This document shows, one piece after another, positions 48,633 to 57,256 of a stretch of 64,000 bases of DNA. The DNA comes from Candidatus Altimarinota bacterium (lineage in GTDB: Bacteria > Patescibacteriota > Gracilibacteria > BD1-5 > UBA2023). Location of the stretch: assembly GCA_028713325.1 (NCBI GenBank), contig JAQTON010000003.1, forward strand, positions 105,368-169,367, written 5' to 3'. Numbering within the stretch: the stretch's first letter is position 1; each line of letters starts with the position of its first letter. The notes beneath the pieces are model-generated. The model ran no database searches and was not told the DNA's origin. It saw nothing but the letters and a program-made list of their open reading frames with translations. The translations under genes and the position numbers were made by a program.

Positions 48633-49058
48633 CTAGTGGATGGTCGTATTGTAACAAGAATCCGAGAGAATGTTGTGAGCGTTTTTTGTAACTTCATTGT
48701 AGTCTTTCGGGGGAAGAAATGCTGAAACGTAGCGCCCGTCACGAAACGCGAGGATGCTGTCGAAGCGGATAATACGAACAGTGGTGTCGGAAAAATCCTT
48801 TTGATGGAAGGAACGAACCTCCTCTTTTTTATACATTCCTTTGAGCGAGTAGCTTCTTCCCATATAGGACATCTTCAGTGCGAAATTATTCTCGCCGATC
48901 TCGCTTTCTTCCGGGTGAAAGGTACATTTGCTCGACGTAATCGCATGGATACAATCGGCAATCCTCGTCTTTGATAACAAAGAGGGATTATTGGCAAAAT
49001 TGAGAGATAATTGGTTATTTCACGAGTCAAATCCTCCTCTTGCTGTAGATAGCGACAT
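48633..49058 (-). CDS. 141-residue hypothetical protein
   Basis: MSLSTARGGFDSGNNQLSLN... with a TGA-Gly at 49020. Beta-rich domain (NFALKMSYMGRSYSLKGMY, DTTVRIIRFDSILAFRDGRYVSAFL). Three cysteines (IADCIHA, SKCTF, DSCYN). No family recognised; divergent from the TIM-barrel gene. Confidence 0.55.
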
Positions 49059-49195
49059 AGGATAAAAAATAAGAAATAAAAGAATTTAGACTATTTTGGA
49101 ATACTTTTATGTGAAAGTCAAGTAAATATTTTATTTGCTTCTTTTCCCGTTATATGCTATACTCACTTCCGTTATATCTGATATCCGTTCTTTTT

Positions 49196-49951
49196 ATGTT
49201 TCTTCTCTCGACATCTTCCCTGCGTGGATATGGGCTCCATAAGATTTTCTCCTTTGCACGAGAAGCTCACTATGATGGAATATGCCTTGATCTCAACCCT
49301 CTCGATTTCGATACGGAAAACTCCGAATACATTATCTCTCTTTCCAAAGAGTTTGATATGCCCGTTGTAAGCATCACCGCTTATGAACGTCGCATCACTC
49401 CGAAAATAGTGGATCGGATTATAGAGATGGCAGAGTTTCTTGGAAGCAAAACGATAAATTTTTATCCGCCACATCGGTTGGACAAGGACGGAGAATGGTT
49501 TTCCGAATATCTCCCGAAAGTACAGCAACGCCACAAGAATCTCGATATCACCGTTATAAACATAGAGCCGAAAACTTTCCTCTTCTTGATTCCGGAATAT
49601 AAAGATGCCACACTCCCGCTTATCAAAAAGATAACGGGGAAAACAGCCCTCCATGTTTCCAATGTGGATCCGGAGAGCGGAACCGATCTCATCAAGACGT
49701 TTTCTCTCCTCTGAAACAGTATCCATAACGTCTATCTGTCGGATAAAACAGGCAACAAGGAAGAGCTTCTCCCCGGAAAAGGGGATATGCCACTTGAAAG
49801 TCTCCTCATCAAGCTCGCAGACGGAGGATACAAAGGTGATTTTATTCTCAAAGTGGCTCCCAAAGAGCTCGGAGTCGGAGATGATACGACGGTTCTGAAA
49901 AAACTTGAAGAAGCAAAGGAGTACCTCTTGAAGTATTTTGTAAAAAAATAG
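49196..49951 (+). CDS. TIM-barrel sugar isomerase/AP-endonuclease-2-like protein
   Basis: 251 residues. Pattern of a xylose-isomerase-like barrel: HKIFSFAREAHYDGICLDLNP, FDMPVVSITAYERRITP, FLGSKTINFYPPH, LDITVINIEPK, TALHVSNVDPESG, and GGYKGDFILKV with a final helix. TGA 49712 is Gly. ATG 49196 is chosen because a TATACT lies between it and an upstream in-frame ATG. Substrate unknown. Confidence 0.7.
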
Positions 49952-49993
49952 AAATAAAAACTCCAAAACTGATTTTGGAGTTTTTTTATTTCT
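49952..49993. terminator. Bidirectional terminator
   Basis: Arms AAATAAAAACTCCAAAA and TTTTGGAGTTTTTTTATTT around CTGA, between convergent genes. Confidence 0.85.
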
Positions 49994-49999
49994 ATTAGC

Positions 50000-50614
50000 T
50001 TATTGTACAATCTTCTTGTTGATAATGTCTTGTATATTGAGCGTATCTTTCAAGAAAGATATGTTTTTTTGAGACAGTATGGAGAGGACGAGCTTATCGT
50101 CGTACTCGAGTCGGTGTACGAAATCCTCCTCGGACATCACGGCGTATTTTACTTTTCTTCTGAAAAAGGTTTTTTCGAGAAAGTTATTGAACTCGATTTT
50201 ATCGAGCTCGCCGATGATGAATATATCGACGATATTATTGGATTTTATACTCGTGAGTTGCTTGATGCTGTCCGCAATGGTTATAAGGCTCAAGTTTCTT
50301 TTTCCTTTGAAAAAAGCTTTCAGCGGTTCTATGGGATTATAAGTTTTTATGAAGATTTCAGAGAGTTCCGCATAGATAGGACAACTCCTGTTGATATTGT
50401 AAAACTTTTTCTTATTCTCTTCGCGTGATTTGAGGACGCCAAGAGCTTCAAGATTCATAAGCTCCCGTCTCACACTATTGATCTGTTCATCGAGATCTCG
50501 GCAGAGTTCTCGTATGAAAATACCCGTCATATCACTTGATACCGAATGTTCTATGAAAAATTTTTCCAGAATCTTTGCACGACAGTTTGATCCGAAGAGT
50601 TTAGAGAGAATCAT
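50000..50614 (-). CDS. Winged-helix transcriptional regulator with NTase-like C-terminus
   Basis: 204 residues. N-terminal wHTH: LFGSNCRAKILEKFF, IFIRELCRDLDEQINSVRRELMNLEALGVLKSREE and KKKFYNIN, close to an ArsR-like group of regulators. The C-terminal half (VDIFIIGELDKIEFNNFLEK, VKYAVMSEEDFVHRLEYDDK) resembles a nucleotidyltransferase-like fold without obvious catalytic aspartates. No UGA. Start lies 36 bases downstream of the family-2 element copy B. Confidence 0.7.
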   Translation of the reverse strand: MILSKLFGSNCRAKILEKFFIEHSVSSDMTGIFIRELCRDLDEQINSVRRELMNLEALGVLKSREENKKKFYNINRSCPIYAELSEIFIKTYNPIEPLKAFFKGKRNLSLITIADSIKQLTSIKSNNIVDIFIIGELDKIEFNNFLEKTFFRRKVKYAVMSEEDFVHRLEYDDKLVLSILSQKNISFLKDTLNIQDIINKKIVQ

Positions 50615-50650
50615 AGAGAGATATAAAAACTAAAAATATTATTGAGTTCT

Positions 50651-50770
50651 GAAATCTCTCAAAAACGAAGTAATTCGAGTGCAAATTGAGTACCGGAGTG
50701 AACCGTACGACTGTACGGAGAACGAGGAAACGGAGATTTAAACTTGAAGAACGAGTTTTTCAGAGATTTC
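50651..50770 (-). promoter_or_regulatory. Family-2 inverted-repeat element, copy B
   Basis: 120 bases with paired ends (50651-50666/50755-50770, one internal C-C/G-G mismatch at the same place as copy A), an inner helix (TTC.AGT..AAAT with ATTT..ACT.GAA), and a central hairpin CCGTAC-GACT-GTACGG. It abuts the stop codon of the Cys-rich gene and ends 36 bases before the regulator start. Strand inferred from neighbours. Confidence 0.55.
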
Positions 50771-51103
50771 TTAGTGACACCCAGTCGTACTGCAGGTACC
50801 GCACCCACCGGTTCCGCAGCTATCACCGCCGGATTCTTCTCATCAGACGATAGATATGAGGAGAGATTTTATTTCCATCTTTTCCGGGATAATCCCCTGA
50901 AAAATCACATCGCGGAAATCGATACTTTCTTCCTCTACGCAGAGGGCTGGATTCTCCGTGATACCAAGCTCCATTTTATAAGCCTCGTCTTCTTGTTCAC
51001 GAATCTTCACGATATCCGAAAGTCAGAGTTCTCCGAGAATCTCTGATGTACGAGCGAAAAGCTCAGTGGAAAGTGGCGGAGATCCAACGATGACGATTTG
51101 CAT
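50771..51103 (-). CDS. Thioredoxin-fold-like small protein with Cys-rich tail
   Basis: 110 residues: MQIVIVGSPPLSTELFARTS, IVKIREQEDEAYKMELGITENPALCVEEE, then a C-terminal tail GGDSCGTGGCGTCSTTGCH with four cysteines. The body resembles small thioredoxin_3-like redox proteins (the sequence gives a target-strand ITENPALCV), although the usual N-terminal CxxC is missing. The tail could bind metal or a cluster. Two TGA-Gly codons. Function unknown. Confidence 0.5.
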
Positions 51104-51203
51104 AAAAAACTGAAAAATAGAAATTATTACAAGTGAGTATATGGAAAATGTCCTAAAAACGAAGAGAATTATAGATTTTTTCTGAAAATCTCTTTGTTTA
51201 TGT

Positions 51204-51301
51204 AATTTTACAATATATCTTTTCTCGTTTCCTGCGGAACTCGTCTCTTAGTAATGACTCAGACAGTCCTCGGTAGCACTCGAAAAATATATTGTAAAAT
51301 T
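51204..51301. repeat. Long inverted-repeat element (third type)
   Basis: Perfect 15-bp terminal stem AATTTTACAATATAT/ATATATTGTAAAATT (51204-51218/51287-51301) around a 68-base interior with GACTC/GAGTC and GGAA/TTCC hairpins. It lies between the rplY terminator and the Cys-rich gene. The flanks differ from families 1 and 2. Structured RNA or small mobile palindrome. Confidence 0.5.
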
Positions 51302-51338
51302 TGGCTATCTCTCATCTCAAAAGAGATTATGACAAATT

Positions 51339-51365
51339 AAAAGGAGAGCGAGCACTCTCCTTTAT
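51339..51365 (-). terminator. Terminator of rplY
   Basis: AAAGGAGAG (51340-51348) pairs with CTCTCCTTT (51355-51363), loop CGAGCA; T run on the minus strand. Confidence 0.8.
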
Positions 51366-51391
51366 GGAATATGGGAATAAAATCGGAATGA

Positions 51392-52039
51392 TTATTCGGA
51401 TTTTGCTTCTTTTTCCGCTTTTTTCTCATCCTGAACACTTGGAACTTCCGCAGCAGCAACTTCCGCTACGACTTCCTCATCCTGAGTTCCCTTTGGAAGA
51501 CGAATAGAAACGATGGCTCCATCAAGGTCAGAAAGGATATCGAATTTTTTCGTATCGATATTCAGATCTCGAACATGGATGATATCTCCAAGATTTTCGA
51601 GTTTGGAAAGATCTACTTCAAAAGCATCAACCAAGTTCTTCGGAAGACATTTCACTTCCACTGTGTGCATATTTTGTTCTACCAGACCACCCTGTACTTG
51701 TGCAGGAGAGGAGCCGATGAGATGAAGAGGGATTTGAACGTGGATTTTTTCTGTTGCAGAAACTGCGAAGAAATCAACATGGAGAAAATCACCGCTTACT
51801 GGTGCTCGTTGTGTTTCGTGAATAAGTATGTCTTGTTTTTTCCCGTCAAGCGTAAGCTCAACGATGTGAGTTTTTCCGGACTTTCTAAATACCTTAAGAA
51901 GGTCAGAAGCTCCAACGGTAATAGCCTGAGAGGCAACGTTATGTCCGTAAACTACGGCAGGAACCTTTTTATCTGCACGAATAGTGGAGAGTTTTGCTTC
52001 AGTATCGCGTGCAGTAGCAACGAGTGTAAGTTTTTCCAT
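51392..52039 (-). CDS. rplY: 50S ribosomal protein L25 (TL5/Ctc type)
   Basis: 215 residues; binds 5S rRNA. N-terminal L25 domain (VPAVVYGHN, HIVELTLDGKKQDILIHETQRAPVSGDFLHVDFF) and the C-terminal TL5 beta domain (IPLHLIGSSPAQVQGGLVEQN, VEVKCLPKNLVDAFEVDLSKLENLGDIIHV), ending in an Ala/Glu/Lys tail. No UGA codons. Own promoter and terminator. Confidence 0.93.
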   Translation of the reverse strand: MEKLTLVATARDTEAKLSTIRADKKVPAVVYGHNVASQAITVGASDLLKVFRKSGKTHIVELTLDGKKQDILIHETQRAPVSGDFLHVDFFAVSATEKIHVQIPLHLIGSSPAQVQGGLVEQNMHTVEVKCLPKNLVDAFEVDLSKLENLGDIIHVRDLNIDTKKFDILSDLDGAIVSIRLPKGTQDEEVVAEVAAAEVPSVQDEKKAEKEAKSE

Positions 52040-52074
52040 ACAAAAAGACGGGTAATTTCTATAAAATCTGGGAG

Positions 52075-52102
52075 ATTATATAAAAAAGAAAGAGAAAATC
52101 AA
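52075..52102 (-). promoter_or_regulatory. Promoter of rplY
   Basis: Minus strand TTGATT (52097-52102), 16 bp, TATAAT (52075-52080), 35 bases before ATG. Confidence 0.7.
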
Positions 52103-52152
52103 ATTGTTTTGTAAATATCATCAGAATATTCTGTCGTTTCCTTTTACTTTCC

Positions 52153-52180
52153 TTGAAATTTTGAGAAATATTCTTATACT
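52153..52180 (+). promoter_or_regulatory. Promoter of the first prepilin gene
   Basis: TTGAAA (52153-52158), 16 bp, TATACT (52175-52180), 33 bases before ATG. Confidence 0.65.
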
Positions 52181-52213
52181 GCACAGAGTTTTTAGTTCTT
52201 AGTTTTCGGAATC

Positions 52214-52924
52214 ATGAAAATACGTTCCCAGGGATTCACTCTCATAGAACTTCTCATCGTCGTAACCATCATCGCCATCATCGGGATAGCGTCCATATCC
52301 GGTTTCTCTCGCATGAATGAGGTACAGGATGCCGAGACGACCGTGAAGCGTATTTCTGATCCTCTGGATTCGTTTGATCGTGCGATAGCGAGATATGAAA
52401 TGGTTTCTTATGAGACAGTATTTGAGAGTGGAAGTATTGGTTTCACGACCAATCTTGATTGGTACAGGAAAAACCCCTCACTCCAATATTCTTTTGATTT
52501 TATCACTGGAACAGGTGTAGTTAAGAACACCGGAAATAGTGCCTGAACGGCAGAATTGTATCTTGCCACCTATGATACAGTAGGAAAAACCCTCATACTC
52601 TCGATGAGTGGTTGAACCAGTATATTCTCTTTTCCTCCAAGCATACAAAAGAGGTGGTATAAGATAATGGGTGTTATGGAAGATACCATACTTAACTCTT
52701 ATGTTATGCAGTATTATAACCTCACCAATAGGAATAGTACTCCGGAAAATGAGATTCATCTCATAAAAATCCTCGGATGAAATGGTGTGCCTTACTCTTC
52801 TCTTACAGTTCAGAATGTCCTCGGAAGTAAGGTTATTATGGGTTCCGGGACAAATCTCGAAAAAGCAACACTCACTTTCGAGAAGAATGGGAAGGAAATG
52901 GAGATGGTGGTATTAAACCAATAA
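52214..52924 (+). CDS. Type IV prepilin-like protein
   Basis: 236 residues. Class III signal: MKIRSQG/FTLIELLIVVTIIAIIG with cleavage expected after Gly7, Phe+1 and Glu+5, followed by the N-terminal hydrophobic helix. The globular part has TGA-Gly codons (52544, 52616, 52778). Substrate of a prepilin peptidase and presumably assembled by the PilB-like ATPase at 13 kb. Pilus, pseudopilus or competence role is not decided by sequence. Confidence 0.88.
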
Positions 52925-52996
52925 CGATTATTTATTCTTGTGTTTTTGTGTTTTTGGATATAATAAAGACATATACTCAATAAATCATTTTTTTTT

Positions 52997-53164
52997 ATGA
53001 CTACTATTACGATAGATGAAAACATATCATTCAGTACTACTCATTTTCGTAGTGTAAAAGAACTCTATGAAAAACTTCGATTGCAATATGAATTTGAAGA
53101 ATCTCTTGAGAAGAGTGCTGAAAAAGTAATGAATACTTCCTATTCTGAACTCGTAAATATATAA
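52997..53164 (+). CDS. Putative antitoxin (55 residues)
   Basis: MTTITIDENISFSTTHFRSV... acidic, a short N-terminal strand followed by a helix (FRSVKELYEKLRLQYEFEESLEKSAEKV). It precedes a RelE-like toxin gene by three bases, which is the basis for the call. No DNA-binding family recognised with confidence. Confidence 0.55.
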   Translation: MTTITIDENISFSTTHFRSVKELYEKLRLQYEFEESLEKSAEKVMNTSYSELVNI

Positions 53165-53167
53165 AAT

Positions 53168-53428
53168 ATGTTTGATGAAATTCGTGAAGTTAAAGAAGTA
53201 CTTTTATATCTTGAAAAAAGAGGGTTGGTATTATCATACCAAAAAGCAAAGAAGGGACTATTGTCCTGAAATACTCATGGGCTCGATTTTAAGATGAGAC
53301 AACCGAAAAAGTATGAAATCTTTCAGTTTCGATTGACTGGAAAATATCGTGCTTTTGCCAGTATAAAAAATCATGATGGCAAGAAAGTCCTTGTGATACA
53401 TAAAATCTCCGATCATCAAGATTCTTAG
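53168..53428 (+). CDS. RelE/ParE-superfamily toxin
   Basis: 86 residues: MFDEIREVKEVLLYLEKRGLVLSYQKAKKGLLSG..., LDFKMRQPKKYEIFQFRLTGKYRAF and KKVLVIHKISDHQ. The pattern of two helices followed by a sheet with FRLTGKYRA and a C-terminal VIHKISDH fits RelE/ParE toxins (mRNA cleavage or gyrase inhibition). TGA 53270 is Gly. With the 55-residue gene it forms a type II toxin-antitoxin pair between two prepilin genes. Confidence 0.75.
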
Positions 53429-53445
53429 TTCTTATCTTTTCGCAT

Positions 53446-55938
53446 ATGAAACAGACAGAGAAAATAGAGTCACTTCACTCCTCCAGAGGACTGCCCTTCG
53501 GGGAGCCTAGCCTTCTCCTAAAAGGAGAGGGAATAAAAGGTATAAATAAACCCCCTTCTCCTTCTAGGAGAAGGGTTGGGGATGAGGTGCGGGCCTTCAC
53601 TCTTGTAGAACTTCTCGTTTCCATCTCCATCCTCGCGACGATCAGTATCGTCGCGTATACGTCCTACTCGGGACACATGAAGACGGTGAATAATGCCACG
53701 CGTATCGCATCCATCGATTCTCTGCACCTGAGTCTCTCGGATTACTACCAGATGAAGAAGATTCTTCCGGAACCGAACTCCAATTACATCGCTTACGATG
53801 AACGGGGAACGTATATGCATTCGCTCTCCGGTTCGTACGGAGTTTCCGGCTACGTGAGCAATGATTTCCTCCCAGCGGGATACGTGAATTTCCGAGCGAC
53901 CGATCCGGAAAGCAACCAGTTCTACGGATACGGAAAACTTCTGGACGGGACTTCCTCTTTCGATGTCGCCGCTGTTCTCTACGATGAAAAAACCGGAGGA
54001 TATAAGACCTATATCCGAGGAACGTACGAGAAACAACGTCTCTCTTCTCTTATACGAGCGTATTCTTCTTCGAACTTTGTTTCCCAAGATAGTACCGAGG
54101 ATCTCCCGTATAATCCGTATGAACGCAAGATAACCGCCTCTGTTTCGAGCTATTCGGGAACCATCATACTCAAAAACGACAAAGGGGAGTTACTTTCTCT
54201 CACGGGAGAATTGAACTCCGGAGATACGATAACGGTCGCAACCGGTTCCACGTCTCTTCTCCATATCTCCGACGGTTCCGAACTTTCTCTCGGAAGTGCC
54301 ACGTCCGAGACTGTACTCAAGCTCACTTCTCTCGCCTACAGCGACGACAATAATCTCGCATCCAAAGTGGTTATCTTCCTGACATCCGGAGAAGTTTGGA
54401 CAGAGGCTCCGCACCTCCGAACCGAAGCCGACTCGAATAGTGATTTCTCTATACAAACCGATTCAGCACTTGCGGCCGTTCGTGGAACGGTATTCGGAGT
54501 GACGAGAGATGCCTCCGGTACGACCATTTCGCTTGCCTCCGGGAAACTGGAAGTCGAGAAGATTGGTACGGACGGAACCAAAACTCCGTTTACTCAAGGA
54601 TTCGTCTCCGCTCAAATGGGATTCGTCACAGAAAACACCCAATCCTATATGATTGTGCCAGACGGAGGACAAGCGATCAAACTCATCGTACCACCACCAG
54701 AAAAAGCAGATACTCCAACCTCCACCGGCTCTCTCAATCCGTACGATATAGATCAGAAGCTTCAACATCCTCCGTTCTCTCTCGGGTATCGTCCGAAAGC
54801 GGACAGAATATCGTTCAGCGGAACGACTTCCGTTGCGGGAGAGAACAGTTTACAAACAGGAATCCTCTCCGTCACCTTCGACAATCCCTGAGCCGATTCC
54901 TACGAGCTTTCATTTGGAACTGGAGAAGTCGACGATTCGACGATTTTCCAGAATCCGAATCCCGTTCGTACCGGAACCCTTCCGAATACTGGAACGGTAA
55001 CGCTCACTGGAGCATTCACCTCTGTCTCATGACCTTATCTCACCAGAACTTACACGCTCCGCGTCTGCTTTCACGGACATTGCTCCGCTCCCGATATCAA
55101 AGGTATCGGTGGCGAAACTTTCGATTTCGCGGGTTTCTGAGTATGGGGAGAGAAGAAAAAGAAATGCGAGGAAGTCTGAACCTCCCTCTTTCCACCATTC
55201 GGCTGTCAGGATAATCACCTCGTCGCCTATGCACCATATGATGACGACGGAGATACGAATCTCTATATGAGGAATGACGAATCAACCGGAGGAACTTCAA
55301 GCGGGATACTGGGACGATTAACCCCCCGAACCATGACACTGTTGGGCAACTTCGGCTCGACCGATAGTTCAACGACTCACTATCCAACCAATCTTTTCAA
55401 GTCCCCGATAAACTCCTTCTATCAATGGGGGAACACAAAGGGGGTGCTCGTGCCAACTGGATCACCGTCCTCATTTCTCAAATACAATCTCTCTCCCCTG
55501 AATCTCGGAGATAATTTCAGTATCGAGATGAGTGTGAGGGGTGGGGCGTTGAAGAGAACAAGTGGATATTATTACCTTTTCTGATTATCCGATGGAGGAG
55601 GTACTTTCAATGCAAATTCTCTCTGATTTGGATTAAAGAATGGGGTTTTCTGAATCAATGCAGGCTCTTCCTATGTTTTTTCAACAGGAATAACGAGTAC
55701 ACAAATAAATACTTTTATTATAAATCCAGATGAATTCTACAAAATAATTATCCTTATCAATAAATCCACCAACACCGCTCAGCTTTCCATTAATGACAAT
55801 ATATTGCCAGCAGTAACTATCGGTTGATATACCCCGGCGAACTTCGGTTCTGTATCATCTTTAAACGTAGGATGACCAAATCATAATGTATTTCAATGGA
55901 ACGATATCATCGATTCCATAAAAATCCGTAAAAATTAA
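53446..55938 (+). CDS. Large prepilin-like protein with FecR and lectin-like domains
   Basis: 830 residues with TGA-Gly joins (54889, 55027, 55582, 55876 and others). Order: an unusually long ~51-residue leader; prepilin motif RA/FTLVELLVSISILATISIVAY (Ala instead of Gly at -1); a minor-pilin-like region; a FecR domain at ~230-390 with the hallmark LAAVRGTVFGV; a linker with PPPEKADTPTSTGS; and a C-terminal LamG/concanavalin-like sheet (GDNFSIEMSVRG, FYKIIILINKSTNTAQLSIND). Likely a surface adhesin-like minor pilin. A palindromic repeat lies inside the leader. Confidence 0.82.
53508..53597 (+). repeat. Palindromic repeat element inserted in a coding leader
   Basis: Two hairpins (53511-53531 and 53552-53574) of the type CCTTCTCCT/AGGAGAGGG and CCCTTCTCCTTCTAGGAGAAGGG, followed by TTGGGGATGAGG. 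In frame it encodes KPPSPSRRRVGDEV, a peptide typical of such repeats in many bacteria. It sits between the first codons and the prepilin motif. Confidence 0.7.
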
Positions 55939-55940
55939 CT

Positions 55941-56489
55941 ATGGCAGAAACCTTTCTCTTCGTTCTTTTGTTTTGATTTGCATCTGGAGTTTTCTTGACG
56001 CTTATGGATCGAGTGGATGAACACAATCTTATTATCGGAAAACTTCAGACGCCATTTGCATATATATTTGGAATATTGACGGCAATTATTTTCGGGTTTT
56101 CCATAGATTTTTTCAATTTTCTCTATCCGCTCATAGTTGGAATGTGTATAGAATGGATTATAAAAAATAAACTTGAGTATCCAAGTCATGTGTTTTTTTT
56201 GTTCCTTTCATCACTCTATTTTGGCTACAGATACGATCTACTTTTACAATATGCTTGATATATCGCTTTGTATCTCGGAATAAATTTCCTTATATCTGTT
56301 TATTTGAAATCGAAAATCGATAAAAATTCAAGGTTCTATAAGTATTTTTATACCGCTTATCTCTCAAAATTATTTACAAATATGTCTCTTGGTATTGCGT
56401 TGCGGGAACCTTTGTTAATCGTATTTTCATTGACTTTTACTTATTCCTGTCTTCTGACCAAAAAATATCTCCCCGGAAGGAATCCATAA
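55941..56489 (+). CDS. Multi-pass membrane protein
   Basis: 182 residues, about six hydrophobic helices; MAETFLFVLLFGFASGVFLT, GILTAIIFGFSIDFF, FFLFLSSLYFGY, GYIALYLGINFLISVYL. Two basic loops on the presumed cytoplasmic side. TGA-Gly codons at 55974 and 56256. Starts three bases after the large prepilin stop, so translationally coupled to it. No family recognised; a role in surface assembly is inference from position. Confidence 0.6.
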
Positions 56490-56516
56490 ATTTACTTATC
56501 TTATATCGAGCATACT

Positions 56517-57182
56517 ATGAACGAGAATCTGAGACAGATAATCACACATAATCTGGATTGTTATCTGCGTGTCTATCTCGATAAGCTCCCAGTGGAGACG
56601 CGAGAAATCGCTGTCACCCATTACAATAAGGATATTGACAGGATTATTGAGTATTGTGCCTCGGACTTCATCGATATTCCCGATACGATTCTGAGCGAGG
56701 ATTTTATAAAATGACTCCATAAATCGCTCTACCCGGAGTGATATATTCAAAAATCCAAAGGTTCAAATGGAGGAGAGTTCGTCTGGATGGTTCCGTGAGA
56801 ATATAAAAAAATCACTATCATAGCAAAGGAAAACGGAGGAAAGGACAGCTATGAAAAGGTTGAAAATGTCGAGAGTTCTATGAAAGTTCTGCTTAAAAAA
56901 TTCAACTCAAAAATACATACTAATCTGAGTGAGAAAGAAAAAAGAGATAAACTCCTCTATTTTGCCTTGGATTTTGTTTCTATCCACCCTTTTGGAGATG
57001 GAAATGGGAGACTCGATGGAATCCTGGTGGATTTACTTTGCCTCAAGTTTTGAATACCACCTCTTTTTCTCCTGAAATTGTACAAAGAACATAAAGCCAA
57101 TTTCATTCAAACACTCGCTTTGTCACGAAAAAACAGGGATTTGAGGTATATGTATGGATTCATAGAAAAATACTCCGAGTAA
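56517..57182 (+). CDS. Fic domain protein (putative AMPylase)
   Basis: 221 residues. Complete Fic motif HPFGDGNGR at 157-165 with the catalytic His and phosphate-binding GNGR. N-terminal helical region and TGA-Gly codons at 56711 onward (IKGLHK, PEGYIQ, PGEYKK). No clear (S/T)xxxE(G/N) inhibitory helix was seen, so autoinhibition is uncertain. Fic enzymes transfer AMP or related groups to protein hydroxyls. Follows the pilin-like run and precedes the lipase-like gene. Confidence 0.88.
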
Positions 57183-57256
57183 TTCCTCCTTTTCTTTGCA
57201 TTTCCCCTCAATATCTGCTATCATAAAGCCAAATAATACAAAAACAAAAATATATC

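Noticed and set aside
49154..49195. Upstream ATG for the TIM-barrel gene
   Set aside because: The extra 14 residues are hydrophobic and the DNA contains the likely -10 box; the fold begins after ATG 49196.
50744..51046. Plus-strand 100-codon frame opposite the Cys-rich gene
   Set aside because: The minus-strand reading has a coherent thioredoxin-like body and Cys-rich tail; the plus frame begins inside the inverted-repeat element.
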